Positions 30,915 to 42,213 of a DNA stretch of 64,000 bases are shown here, piece after piece. The stretch spans positions 248,001 through 312,000 of the forward strand of contig VNWV01000014.1 of NCBI GenBank assembly GCA_009801085.1. The letters run 5' to 3'. Position numbers and translations under genes: made by a program. Source of the stretch: Lasiodiplodia sp. COLG20 (lineage: Eukaryota; Ascomycota; Dothideomycetes; Botryosphaeriales; Botryosphaeriaceae). How positions within the stretch are numbered: position 1 is the first letter of the stretch; every line of letters begins with the position of its first letter. The notes below the pieces were generated by a model. The model was given only the letters and a program-made list of their open reading frames with translations. It was not told where the DNA came from and did no database searches.

Positions 30915-33491
30915 TTACCCCAAAAAGATCATTAACGGCAACAAAAGTATTAGAACAGTCCGCATCTTGTCATCGCCCAGTGGAGCGGCCGCACCGCTAG
31001 AGCTCGTACTGGAGGCTGGCGCTGAATTTCCATCAGAAGTTCCGGAAGCAGTAGACGAACTTTCATCCGCAGCCCCTGTCGTCGCAGCTCCCGTAGCACC
31101 CGAGGACGTCGAACTCCCAAACGGCATCGTCGTCCCATCCACCACTATTCCCCCCGTCGCCGCACTCACCACCACCCCATCGCTCGCCGTCGCCGCAGCA
31201 CCTCCAACCGTCAACGTCGTCCCGTCCACAACCACGATACCCCCAGGACTAGCCGACGCCGTCTCAACCTCCCCGCCCAACGTAACCACCACCGCGCTAC
31301 CGCCACTCCCACCATCCCCAGACGCAATCGTCGAAAACGCCGCCGTCGACCCCCGGTCCACCACAACCCCACCGTTTCCGCCACTCACAGCACTAACCAC
31401 CCCCACACCTGGCACCGTCACCGCTGAACCGCCAGCCGTAACCGTCACGCCGCCCACCACAACCACACTCCCGCCACCAGCTCCCCCATCCGCCGTACCT
31501 GCGACGGCCGTCACGACCGCGCCATCACTCCCCGTGATGACCGCGCCCACCTCCCCCGATCCACTCCCATCCACCGCGCCCGTAGCACCAGCCGCCGCTG
31601 TAGGTACCGCAACCGTCTCCGACCCACCCACGACCACCGCGCCGCCGGAACTCGGCACAGCGACAGTGACGGATCCTGCGCCAGCGCCGCCGGCGGGAAT
31701 GACGCCCGCGGCGCCGGGTAAGAGGGTCATGGTTGTCGAAGCGCCGGCGGCAGCGGAAGGGTCAGAGCCGCCAGAGCCGCCAGCGGGACCGGCGACGACG
31801 ACGGCACCGGGGTTGGCGGGGTCGTTGGCTGGGGAGGCGATGACGACGGGGTCGCCGCTGTCGCCGCCACTGCCGTTGTCGTTGTCGTTTTCGGGGTTGG
31901 AGGGGTCAGAGGATTGATCGGGGCTTGAGGCGGGTGGTTCAGCGGGGATGATTGTGACGACGGGAGGTGGGGCGTTGTTGTCATTGTTGTTGGAGCCGGG
32001 GTCGGTGGGGTCGTTCGACGGGTTGTCGTCATTTGCTGGAGGGGCAGCGGGGTCATTGGGCTGGCCGGCGGCGGCGCTGGAGGCGATTTGGGATATGATG
32101 GGGCCGAGGCCGCCTCCTCCTTCTCCACCACTTCCAGTTGTCGTGGGTGGATCTGCTGGCGGGTCAGCTGGAGGGTCTGCAGGTGGATCTGAAGGTGGAT
32201 CTGAAGGCGGGTCCGCAGGGTCCTCTGGATCCGCCGTGGGCTGCGTAATCGGTATGGGCCGCGTAGTCGTCGCCGTCACCGTCGGCGGCGCAGGCTCGGG
32301 CGCCGGGCTGGCCGTCTCGGACGGCGGGTCGGTAGCTTCAGGCTTCGAAGTAACAGTGGGCGCCGGCTCCGGCTCCGGCACGAGCAGTCCCGCCGTCGTC
32401 AGCGCGAGGGGCGGATCGATGACGTACTTGGAGTACTGAATACTAGTGCAATTCTTGAAGCGCGGGTCGATGTCCGTGTAGACGAGCGGGTTGGTCGGCA
32501 GGACGAGCCACGGGTTGTAGTCGTCGTAGACGGTGCTGCAGTCGTCGAAGGGCGTACGGACCGTGTTCCAGATCGAGACGCAGGACTGCTGGCCCTTGTA
32601 CGCGGCGAGGGGCACGGGCGAGTTGAGGTCGTCCCAGTTGAACGACATGGTTTTGCTGGATTGCGCGGGCGACGTGAAGCTGATGCTGGAGAGGTCGTTC
32701 GGGTTGGTGAGGGGCACGATGATGTCGCGAAAGGACTTCCAACAGAGCAGGGCTTCCATGTACGGGTAGGAGAGGTAGACGGTGGGCGAGGTGAGCGTGT
32801 AGCTGCCGATGACGGTTGTGACCGGCGGTCCCGTGGGAGATGCAGTGATTGAGGCGGGGAGCTGAGACGTGTTGTTTGCGCAAAGCTTGCTCGGGTCCTT
32901 GGACTGCGGCCAGTAGATGAGTTTGACCTCTCCTACCTTTATCGGGCAGATGGCACCCGCGGGGTTGAAGCATTCTTCCGTGTCCCACGCGCACGCCGGG
33001 TATCGAGGCGCTACCGATGCTGTTGGTCCCCGTGGTGCGTCACGGTATTCGGATATCAGCAGCGCGCAGGCGTTGTAGTCGTACGTGCACGTGGGCTCGG
33101 GGACTGGGTATTGCGGGAAGTATTCGTAAAACGTAGTCGTGGAGGTCGACGTGATTGCGGGCGGCTTTCCTCCCCGGAGGACGCCGTCACAGAGGGTCGA
33201 GAGCGAGGTGCTTTGGTTCCCGAGCCATATCACCGAGCTGTATTCGTACGAATAGGCCGGGGATGATGACGTTGTAACTGAAGCCGTCCAGGAGTTCCGG
33301 TCCGAGTACCATGAAGTGTGGAGTGCCTGGCATGACAGGACACTACTGCGTGCCGCGCAGTCAGATGGAGAGTAGGTGCATGTTTCTGTGCTGTTGTTTC
33401 CGGTGGCCGGCGTAGATGTGTTGGTGAAGATCTGAGCTGCTGCTACTCTGGCGAGCAGTGGCCCAATTGTTGCCTGGCTCAGGCCGACCAT
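30915..33491 (-). CDS. secreted GPI-anchored repeat-rich cell-surface protein
   Basis: One exon of 858 codons. It starts with a signal-like peptide (MVGLSQATIGPLLARVAAAQ). The first 380 residues form a Cys- and Tyr-containing ectodomain with N-glycosylation sequons (TCTYSPSDCAARSSVLSC, ACAWDTEECFNPAGAICP). A Pro/Asp-rich linker follows with tandem four-residue units (PPSDPPSDPPADPPADPP), then about 350 residues of Gly/Val/Ser/Thr-rich low-complexity sequence (VVVVGGVTVTAGGSAVTVPG). The end, SSTSSSGAAAPLGDDK plus a hydrophobic tail MRTVLILLLPLMIFLG, is a standard GPI-anchor signal. It is therefore most likely a wall- or membrane-attached surface protein; no enzymatic domain is visible. The opposite strand is also open for 366 codons because of the strong GC bias; I regard that as a shadow. 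Confidence 0.82.
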   Translation of the reverse strand: MVGLSQATIGPLLARVAAAQIFTNTSTPATGNNSTETCTYSPSDCAARSSVLSCQALHTSWYSDRNSWTASVTTSSSPAYSYEYSSVIWLGNQSTSLSTLCDGVLRGGKPPAITSTSTTTFYEYFPQYPVPEPTCTYDYNACALLISEYRDAPRGPTASVAPRYPACAWDTEECFNPAGAICPIKVGEVKLIYWPQSKDPSKLCANNTSQLPASITASPTGPPVTTVIGSYTLTSPTVYLSYPYMEALLCWKSFRDIIVPLTNPNDLSSISFTSPAQSSKTMSFNWDDLNSPVPLAAYKGQQSCVSIWNTVRTPFDDCSTVYDDYNPWLVLPTNPLVYTDIDPRFKNCTSIQYSKYVIDPPLALTTAGLLVPEPEPAPTVTSKPEATDPPSETASPAPEPAPPTVTATTTRPIPITQPTADPEDPADPPSDPPSDPPADPPADPPADPPTTTGSGGEGGGGLGPIISQIASSAAAGQPNDPAAPPANDDNPSNDPTDPGSNNNDNNAPPPVVTIIPAEPPASSPDQSSDPSNPENDNDNGSGGDSGDPVVIASPANDPANPGAVVVAGPAGGSGGSDPSAAAGASTTMTLLPGAAGVIPAGGAGAGSVTVAVPSSGGAVVVGGSETVAVPTAAAGATGAVDGSGSGEVGAVITGSDGAVVTAVAGTADGGAGGGSVVVVGGVTVTAGGSAVTVPGVGVVSAVSGGNGGVVVDRGSTAAFSTIASGDGGSGGSAVVVTLGGEVETASASPGGIVVVDGTTLTVGGAAATASDGVVVSAATGGIVVDGTTMPFGSSTSSGATGAATTGAADESSSTASGTSDGNSAPASSTSSSGAAAPLGDDKMRTVLILLLPLMIFLG
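32147..32232 (+). repeat. 12-bp coding minisatellite in the GPI protein gene
   Basis: About six to seven imperfect copies of a 12-bp unit (like GGATCTGAAGGT on the plus strand) encode the (S/A)DPP tetrapeptide array of the GPI protein. Such arrays commonly vary in copy number between strains. Confidence 0.7.
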
Positions 33492-34439
33492 GGTGTGGAA
33501 GGTGCAAAGAACATCATAAAATACGAGGGAATCCGGTGGCTCTAAATGCAGCGGGTGTGGCTGGGATCCTTTGACGCCATGTCAGCCGAGCAAACGGCGC
33601 CGCTTGGCACCTTTACCTCTCTCAGAGCCAGTGGTACTACTCCAACGAGACTAGTGTTGTTATATTACTTCGCAGGGGTTGCACCGCCGGGTGACACGGA
33701 ACTGACCGACTGGACTGGTAGCCGAACTGGAAAACAATGGCGACGATCAGGGCAGGAAACGGCAGGCCTGACTTCGTAAAGTCTTGGGCCGAAATGTTGC
33801 AGCGTATCAAACGTGTGCCCTTGACCGGGGTCCACTTCCCCGCTTGGGGGCCAAAAACAAAACAACGCACCGATGGTACCACAATATCCAAGTACCTTGT
33901 TCTGCCAAGCCGAAGGATCAATGCTGCAGGCCAAATACCTGTTAGTGCCGCACTCGGACGTGTCGCCAATCAACACGTAAGTAGTTACTGAATATGTCCA
34001 ACACCCTTTGCCTAAACAATTTTTGTCTGAGCACTACGAGCATTTACTTAGAGATTTGTTCCCTACAAGTGGAGTCATATTGAACGACGGTTGAGGAAGC
34101 AACGTATACTTGTACAAATTACTTGAAACAACGTCAGCATGGTGGCAACCGGAATGTCCTTTTACGCGAAGCCGTGACCCCATAGGTGTTTTGTCAAGAC
34201 AAACCCCGTGATTCTGCTTAGTTCTGTAGTCAACGGACATCATTGACGTTAGATACAATAGCCCAATAGCTTGGAAATCAGCAACCTGGTAGGATCCACC
34301 CCGCGGACTGCCCAAAATGACAATAAAACGTCTGACAACCCACGCCTCGCCCTTGTCATCGATGACATATTTTGCATCATGTACACCGATCCCCTCCTCG
34401 GCCCTTTCAAACACCTCGTCCCGCTCTTTCCGCGACTGT
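33492..34439. other. no intact gene
   Basis: The left end is the GPI-protein promoter. Frames such as 33637-33969 and 34034-34522 (minus) have no family features. Sequence near 34290-34440 may be an unrecognisable 5' part of the following relic. Confidence 0.4.
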
Positions 34440-35330
34440 ATCCCCATGGCGGCGGCCCCGCACCGCATTGAGCTGCTCGTCCAGCTCCTCGAGAAGAGCT
34501 CCATGCTCAACTCTGCAGGCAAGAACTAGCACCTTTACCTCGCGAAAGCCTACTTCCGCATCGGTCAGCCGCAGCAGGCAGCGGCGCTGCTCGAAAGCCT
34601 GACCAAGATGCAGTACGGCATGACGAAAAGCTACGCGTCCATCGCACATGCGATCCTAGTCGTCGCGCACCAGCAAACGGGCCAGCTTCACAAGGCCATC
34701 TGCCACCAGCAGCAGGCTATCGGCATAGCGCAGGAGGTCCTTGACCCTACTGAGCCATATATCTGGTCCAACATGGTGTTTCTGGGTTGGTTGTTCGGCG
34801 TGAACGGCCAGGTGGACGCCGCGTTCGACACCCTGGAGTACGCCCTGAAGTACCAGGACCGCATGTACGAGACCGGCAATGACTATAGCCTCGTGACAAG
34901 GCACTACATTGCGATGCTGTGTCGTAAGCAGGAGCGGCTGCCGAGGGCGATTGAACTGCAGGAGAAGGCCGTCTCGCTGTGGCGGCGGCAAGAGATTGTC
35001 GACACGCATCCGCTGCGCTTGAGAGCGGAGCACAGCCTTGCTCCATTTTACATGCTGGATCAGGAATGGAGGAAGGCGGAGCGGCTGCTGGTGCCATTGG
35101 CTGATACGTATAGGAGTGAGATGGAAGAGGACAGTACGGTTGATGATTTCGTGCAAGTGCTGTGAAATTCGGGGATTTGTTTCAAGGAAAGGGGACAATG
35201 GAGGAAGGCTCGGGATGTAATGGAGGAGGTAGTGTGTATGCTTCATGCGGGATCGGCTGATAGATACAGAGCGAAAGAATTGCTTTTAGAAATTAGACGG
35301 CAGAATGGAAGGACGGATCAATGTTCCTAA
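34440..35330 (+). pseudogene. TPR-protein relic with two in-frame stops
   Basis: A single frame reads as tetratricopeptide repeats across two stop codons: HRIELLVQLLEKSSMLNSAG, then KN, TAG at 34527-34529, HLYLAKAYFRIGQPQQAAAL and LGWLFGVNGQVDAAFDTLEY, then to TGA at 35163-35165, and on with NSGICFKERGQWRKARDVME before a final TAA at 35328. The pattern of paired helices with GQ/ALA positions is typical of the C-terminal TPR array of fungal NB-ARC or NACHT proteins. No nucleotide-binding domain is found upstream, so this is a 3' fragment. The open stretch 34608-35165 could still be translated as a 185-residue piece, but the flanking homology argues for decay. Confidence 0.65.
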
Positions 35331-35618
35331 AATAGCCCAGATATCTCCTGCAGGTTGTGTTCCTGCACTCGAATGCGTTTCGTTGAACACTGATATGAGT
35401 ACCCGAAGTTATGATATTTTCTATGACATTTTGATACCCTAAACTAAACTTAGCTATCAATCTAAAGTTCCCATGCCTGATTGCAGATCGCGCATTCCGG
35501 TTAGAAACGACATATTATATAGCTCCATCACCAAATAGAACAAGACAATATCTCTTGAGACGTGATTTTTCTCAGGCTGCCAAGCACCTGTAAGACACTA
35601 CCCGCAGTAAACCTTCTC

Positions 35619-38600
35619 TCAGGATGGATCCGTCTTCAGATAATTTCCCACCCACTCTATCATATTTTCAAGGTTCCTCTTCTTCGCTATTATTAGAGGT
35701 GTCTCACCGCGATGATTCGACAAACCTGGATTGACTCGCTGGTGATCGAGGAGCATTTTGGCAATGTGAGGATGGTTCTGGCTTACTGCTATCATCAGAA
35801 CATTGATTCCGTCATTATCTTGGACGTTGAAATCATAGTCGGTTTTGCGAATGATTTCTCGGATTGCCCATGGGAATTTTCCAGCCAATGGTGCCCAATC
35901 GATTTCCTCGAAGTTCCACAGATCATGCATCACCATAGTCCGTCCCCGAGAGTCTTTCCAATCCAGTAGGTAACGCAGGATCTCCGGATTGTTGCGTCGA
36001 ATAGCTTCATGTAATGCTGTACTGCCGCAGACATTTGTTGCAGTCACGTCGACACCTGAACTGAGTAGACTTCGAACTCTTCCCGAGTCGTTCGTAACCA
36101 CAGCTTTGTGTAACGGTAGTGTTTCTCCGGATGAGGAACTGGTAAAAGGATCCGACCCAGCGGAAGGCCAGAGCTGATAATTGTAGGCAACCCCACTTTG
36201 AAAAGCGTACTCCAGTGGGGTCATTCCTTCGTTGTCGGCCGGATTTTTCCAATCTGCTCCAGAATCAATCAAAACGTGGATCAACAACCCATAGCCATAT
36301 TCAGCAGCGTATGATAGTGTGCTTCGACCGTCGTCATCAACCATATCTTCGGGCTTCCCACGCCGTGTGCCAGAAACTCCACCAAGCAGTAATGATATTA
36401 AATCTGAAGCATCAGCCCCGGCTTCACTGGCTAGCACGTGAACTGCTGTAGTTTGGAAGAACGTGATAAAGTACTCTTCATATATGTCACACGGCGTCCA
36501 CGGGTCTGCTCCAGCTGCGATCAGAACTTGCATTATTTGGCGGTTTCTGAGTTGAGTGGCCAAATACAGCGCTGTATATTGATCATCCATACACTCGGCT
36601 TCGGTGTACACGGTGTTGACGTTGGCGCCTTTACCAATAATGGCTTCGACCCAGTCCGCTCGGCCGAGACCAATTGCAAGCAACAGAGGAGGTACGGTAT
36701 ATGTCTCGTCAATATCTGCGGGCTGAGAGGATCTTATGGCAGCATCGATGACCTTTTCATTGCGCCCAATCAATGCGAGTGAAAGAACATGTTTTCGAGA
36801 AAGGATTCCAGGTTCGGCATGGTCCATCCGCTCCACGACGCTGTTGGTGCCTGCCAGCGCAAATAGACAAGCAGGGTAAGATAGGTCTCCCTTAACCCAC
36901 GCAAGATCAAATACCTGAAATAGCGGGACGGCAGTACTCCAGAAATTGATAGCTTGGCGAAAAACACGGGATTTATGCGACATGGCGTTAGCCCATCGAT
37001 AGTCGTATCGCACGGAAATTCGAAGGGAATTTCTCTTTGAAATGCGCATTAAGTTTGGACGGAGTTGGTCAGGTAGTTGAGCGGATTGACGCCAGCTGAA
37101 AAGATCCAATAGATCGGCCTGATGAATTCCATGCATTTCGGTATGCATAACATGGACAATCCAAAAGTGATGGGCATAGTCCGCAAGCGAGAAAATGTGT
37201 CCAGTGGCTAGCATCTCTTCCTCATTCGTGCCCATATTTTCGCCTGTTGTTTCTTCGATGTCTGTATTTAACGCATCGGAAATCCCTTGGAGAAGAAGAT
37301 ATCTGATACACGAGCGGGAGATTTGCCAGTGTCCATCTCCTATAGGATCTCTATGCACAGACAGTGCAAGGTCATTGAGGCCTTCATTCAGAAGATAATC
37401 TCTCACAGATTCATGGATGATTTCGACCCCGGCCTTTGTTGACTCACCATCCATTTCTTTACCCACAGCCCTTTCTTTCACAGCCAAAAGTCCTTTGGAG
37501 AGACTGCAGATTCGTAAAGGCATATCCTCCAGCTGATAATAGGATTCGCTCTTCGAGAGATCCGATATCGATGTGGTGGTCATTGCGGCATCGATTGCCA
37601 AAGCTGTTCGAAGCTCTTCAAGTGACAACTCTCGAAAAGAGAACAAAACCCATTGGAAGAGCTTCATCGTCTGCAATCGGTCTCTTAGGCTTTCGTCCTC
37701 CATTGCGAGCAGTGATTTGTAAAGATCCCGGAGTGAGGATGGAACCTGTTTTACTTCGGAAATGATTGCTCGAGGCGAAAAGCCCTTCCTTCGCATGTCT
37801 GAAATTTGCTTGAGTACTAAAGAGACCCATTGAAAGACGCCTTTTGCCCTCTCTTCGACCACGCTCTTTATTGCCTTTCTGTCATCGTCGGATGAGATTC
37901 TGAGGGGAGCGATATGCTTGTCGATCATGGATCGAATATCCGCTCCATTCTCCTTTTCCAGGACAATGCAAAGGCGACCGGCGTCGATGTCGAGGATGGG
38001 GTAATGGCGGCACGAAAAGCAAATCTTGAGGCGGCTAGTTGAAACCCTCTGAAGGAGTTGCTTGAAAGTATCAATCAAAGCTAGTGCATTGTCCTCGCCC
38101 ATCTCATCAAGCGCATCAACGAAGAGAACTATGGGGCGTTCGTAGCTCGCTTCTGAAAGTGTAGAGGCTAGGTGTACTCGCAGCTCCTCTTCATGCCAAG
38201 TCCATTCCTGGTCAAAATTCCCTCGTGTGTGAGTACGCTCTGCGTGCATCCGGATTAGTTTGTCCAGATGGGCAGGAAAATTTGGCAGTATTTGGTTCAA
38301 GATTGAGCGGTATAAGCCAACTGAGGATCTCTGGAGTTCCATTCCTCGGGCGTGCGCGAAGAACGTTGCAGTCACCTCGGCATTCCGTCGTTGATCTCGG
38401 TGCTGCCGCACCGCGTATTTCATCAGTGTCGACTTTCCGGCTCCAGGTAGTCCAAGGATCCAAAGGAGCCCGGAGTCTTGCGCCATCCAGGTCCGGTAGT
38501 GTTCATGCTCGCGTAGCCAAGCACATGTGTTCTCATGGGCCGTGATCGCCTGATCCTGTTCACGCCAGTCTTGTTCACGAAAGGACAGTGATTGAAGACA

Positions 38601-39982
38601 GTCTATTGAAGGCTTCAATAAATAGTATCTTCATTCAAATTCCACTACTGACCTTGCTCATCCCTTGACAGGTATCCCATTGACAAAGTCGGGTTCTCAT
38701 CGCTTGCTCCACAATCAAGAATGTCGCGAAGACAGTCAAGAGTCCGCAAATACTCCTCGTCGTTTGCCCCACTGAACTTTACAAGCTCACTGTGGGTACG
38801 GTTGATTGCAAAAACCTTGTGGTTTGGTTCGTTTTGGAGCCGTCCTTGTGTTGCGGATTGAGGCGTGACAAGCTGTATAGAAGGACCGGTCATCGCTACG
38901 CTTTCGTTTCCCTGGTAGAATTTCGGGGTCAGCAATGCTGTGCTTCTATCATATGGGAAAGGGAGTTCCATACCTGCCTCATCGCGGTAGGTGAATTCCG
39001 TGTCTCGTAGAAGTGAAACATAAATACGTTCCGGGCCTCCTTCATCTTGTTATGGAACCTAGCAGAGAGGTCACGAAGCGTATCTGAATTTGTCTTATCC
39101 AAAGGGTTTATGAGAGTAAGCTTCTCGGTACGTGAGAAGATGGGCCCGAAGTATGTGACGTCCAAACCATGGCTGGGCACACCAAAGGATAGAATGGCTC
39201 TCAATGACTTGAAGGTTGTTTGATCTCTCTCTTCCGTACTCTCAGCCATTTTGACTAGACTCTGCTACGAAGTTAGCTACTCGGACTTCTTACAGGAGCC
39301 TTAGGAGAAAAAGTACCGCTTGAGCAACAAGACCGCCTAGGCTATGTGCAATGATCACAAAAGGCCTCATAGGCGCCCACTTGCCACGCAAAATTCGGAG
39401 CCTGTCTCGGAACGTGCCTGCTAAATCAGACAGGTTCTGGAAGGAGACGTTTTTTGGGTTGGTATCATAGCCGTATGTGAATATCCGAGCTGTTTGTAGG
39501 TCATAAGGAAGGTCGTCTCGGAGCCACATTCGAGTGCCGCCTTTCTCCTTGAAAGATCCGAACGCGTGCCCGTTTGATCCACTTAGAGCCACAATGTCGA
39601 TTGTGCATTCATCATCTCTAGAAGAATGAAGGGGTGTGAAGCCCTCGAAGTGCGTGTCCAGTACGATGCGGCCTCTTCTCTCTGAGGCAACCGGTGCAAG
39701 GTCGATGTGGTATTGAGTTTCGCCGTTAAGCAGGGCCGGGATCTCCGAAAATGAAACCGTGGCAACCGCCTCACTACTTCGCATGGGGTTGACAGAAAGC
39801 GACTCAATATGAACCAGCGACGTGTCTGTCAGAGCGAGCTTCTCGCAGAGGATCTGCTCAATTTCCTCTCTCGAGTACCTCCCCGGTATACCTTGCACCC
39901 TAAAGCATATGTAGCTTTCCATGCTTCCTCCCAAGGCCCAATTGGGTATGTGAGTTGTACTGTCGCTATAGAAACCTATCAT
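35619..39982 (-). CDS. alpha/beta-hydrolase - NACHT - ankyrin NLR-type receptor
   Basis: Four exons (39317-39982, 38974-39261, 38653-38911, 35619-38602; introns 55, 62 and 50 nt) give 1398 residues. An inner ATG at 39922 (MESYICFRVQGI) is an equally good start. The N-terminal domain is a lipase/esterase-like fold with the nucleophile elbow IIAHSLGGL (Ser214), then ILSFGVPSHGLD and VTPQSAT. The linker DCLQSLSFREQDWRE and HENTCAWL are classic in fungal NLRs. The NACHT domain has Walker A GLPGAGKST (455-463) and Walker B IVLFVDALDE (562-571), followed by the winged-helix-like region with IHESVRDYLL. The last 400 residues are ankyrin repeats, partly degenerate (TALYLATQLRNRQIMQVLIA, TALHEAIRRNNPEILRYLLD). 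Such proteins are thought to sense non-self or stress and trigger a response through the N-terminal domain. No lesion is seen. Confidence 0.92.
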
Positions 39983-40383
39983 GAATCGTCGATGAACGGG
40001 CTCATGAGGCTAGGCACGGAAGTGGGGGCATCAGAATGCGTGCACGGCGGCTAGGCAACCCCGCTTCCTTTGTTTGTGCTTCTGGGCTGTCCAGTACAGG
40101 CTTACGGACGACTGGAAGAAGTTTGAAAGTGGGAGACTGAAACGTTATGCCGGCAGCGATGGACGGGAAACCTACAGAGAGGACGAGAAAGAGGGGCGCA
40201 GAGTGATGAGCAGGATCTTGCCCCTCTGAAGCCTTGTCGCAACGTCAGCAACCTACGCTGACAAATCGGGTATGCTGCGTTGGCTGGCTGAAAAGATTGG
40301 GGGCTGAGTACAACCCCTGTCACAGCATGTGCGCAATGATTGGTTGCATTTCTATATCTAAATGTACTGTGATTCGCGAAGAT
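39983..40383. other. NLR promoter region
   Basis: 5' flank of the NLR gene; no gene recognised. It merges at its right end into the MITE-like element. Confidence 0.4.
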
Positions 40384-40541
40384 AAGAGGGGCATTACAGC
40401 CGACGGCTAGCCTATCTTTATTTATCTCTCAAGCCATGGGTAGTCGAAGCTGTTGTCTGGACGAGAATGTCGAGTTTTTCCTACCCATGAAATGAGCAAA
40501 AAAGTAAATCCACAGTAGCCATCGACTGCGGGAGAGGACTG
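40384..40541 (+). mobile_element. MITE-like inverted-repeat element, second copy
   Basis: Left arm (GCCGACGGCTAGCC, then CCATGGGTAGTCGAAGCTGT) and right arm (CTACCCATG, GAGCAAAAAAGTAAATCCAC, GTAGCCATCGACTGCGGGAG, GG-ACTG, then TA) are inverted repeats of each other and match the ends of the copy at 58760-58976. The right terminus is a clean CTG followed by TA; the left terminus is degraded, so its exact end is uncertain. The internal core GTCTGGACGAGAATGTCGAG is also shared. No open reading frame: non-autonomous. Confidence 0.65.
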
Positions 40542-40586
40542 TAGAACTTTAAGCATAATAAAATCGAAACGGCAGATGAGGTTGAA

Positions 40587-42213
40587 TTAATACAAAGTTA
40601 CTCCCACTGGAGTTTTCGGAGAGCTCAGGCCCACGTACTCCTCAAATTCCAGCTCTTCATCCGTTGTCTTTCCGGGGTTGAAGTTGAGAATGATTTGGCT
40701 TATCGCAATCTTTAATTCGATCAATGCTAAACTGAGCTTTGTTAGCTCGAGTGCAAACGTTCTTGGTCCAGAATAACTTACTTCTGACCAATGCAAGATC
40801 TCGTGCCAAGGGAAAAGACGACGAGGTTTCGATTCATGGCAGCCGTATCCTCGACAAGCCATCTCTCCGGGTTGAACCTCTCGGGCTCAGGGAATACAGT
40901 CGGATCAGAACAATAAAACAGCTGGGCGCTGGACACAACGGTCTTTGGGCATTGTCAGCAAATAAAAACATACGAGGTGCACAAGAGGTGGAATCCTTAC
41001 TCCTTCAGGGATGTGTACACCATTGAAGTCCCAGCCACCGGGAGGAGTGACTCGTGGGTTCCGTCCTCGAATCGGGTTACCAACGCGTAAAGCCTCCTTT
41101 ACGACGGCCTCCAGGAGGGGTACCTTCTCAAGTTCCACTAGATCGGGCTGAGAGGAAGCATCACCGAATTTCTCCAACAGCTGCCTCTTCAATTCGTACC
41201 AGAGCTGCGGTTGCTTCACCAGGTAGTAAATGGTAGTCGTGAGGCTCGCTGCCGTTGTTCCGGTCCCAGCAACCAGCATCAAGCTGCCATTGTTGACTAG
41301 CCTGGTGCGATCTAATGGAATACCGTTCCTGGCGGCTCTCTCCATCATGCTGTCAAACATGATCATGCCGTTCGTCTCTCCCTGCCGCTTCTGAGCAACG
41401 AGCCTGTCGAAACCCTCCGAGGCTCCCTACCAACACATTTGATCAGCGAACTATGCAACCTTTCCACAAGCCTCTCGCACCTACCTGATTAACCCTTGCG
41501 ATCCCCGACCCCGCCAACCTCTGCACCCACATCGCCGCCGTCCTCACAACCGGCCAATGCTGAAACACCGTCACAATCTTCGGCAACACCTCAAAACTCG
41601 CCAACAACTCGTGCTCAAACCCCTCCGCCTCGAACGACTCCGCGCCCGACCCATAACTAAAACACGCCGCCGTCTCCAACGCCAAACACTGCGTCGCCAA
41701 CCACAACGGCACCGGCCTGCCCCTCTCCACACACTCCCTCCTCACCCTCTCCACCCACCTCTCCACATTCGGATACAGCACACTCCGCTGCAACCCCGAC
41801 ACATTCTGCCGCGAAAACGCATGCGCCATCAACCGCTTCTCCGCCGCGTGCGCCTGCTTCCCGGTCTCGGAGAAGACGCTGCCGTGCGGGTTGTCGAACG
41901 CAGCGTAGAAGTAGGGCGCTTTAGTAAACCGCGTGTTCTGGCAGTACAGCGCGCGCGTGTAGGCGTCGAGCGAGCGGACGGACAGCTCGTTCGGCGCGAT
42001 GCGGATGAGTGGGCCGTGTGTGTCGTGCCAGCGCTGGATGGTGGTGTGGGCGTGGCCGCTGAGGTCGGCGCGGAAGAGCCAGAGCCCAGAGATGGATGCG
42101 AGACGGGGGCCGGGGACGGTGGAGAGCGGGTGGAAGTAGGCGTTGTAGACGGCTTTGCAAAGGGCTAAAATGAGGAGGGAGGCGAGAGCGGCGGTGATGG
42201 TGATTAGAAGCAT
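40587..42213 (-). CDS. cytochrome P450 monooxygenase
   Basis: Four exons (41485-42213, 41001-41426, 40782-40942, 40587-40731) give 486 residues. An N-terminal membrane anchor (LLITITAALASLLILALCKA) is followed by the Pro-rich hinge HPLSTVPGPRLA. The I-helix has LVAGTGTTAAS (oxygen activation), the K-helix ExxR is KEALR, the PERF-type motif is PERFNPERW, and the haem loop FSLGTRSCIGQNLA provides the thiolate Cys435. All signature elements are therefore intact. It is an endoplasmic-reticulum class II P450 needing NADPH-P450 reductase. It is divergent from an FAD-dependent oxidase 523 bp away, a pairing often seen in small secondary-metabolite or detoxification modules; the substrate is unknown. 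Confidence 0.92.

Noticed and set aside
30817..31917. 366-codon plus-strand frame of Pro/Thr/Val-rich protein
   Set aside because: It is antisense to the Gly/Val-rich tail of the GPI protein; strong GC skew keeps the opposite frame open. The minus strand has signal peptide, ectodomain and GPI signal.
39260..39293. A 34-nt intron in the NLR gene using the GTAAGA donor
   Set aside because: Too short for a fungal intron; the 55-nt intron from 39316 to 39262 has a CTAAC branch site and keeps frame.
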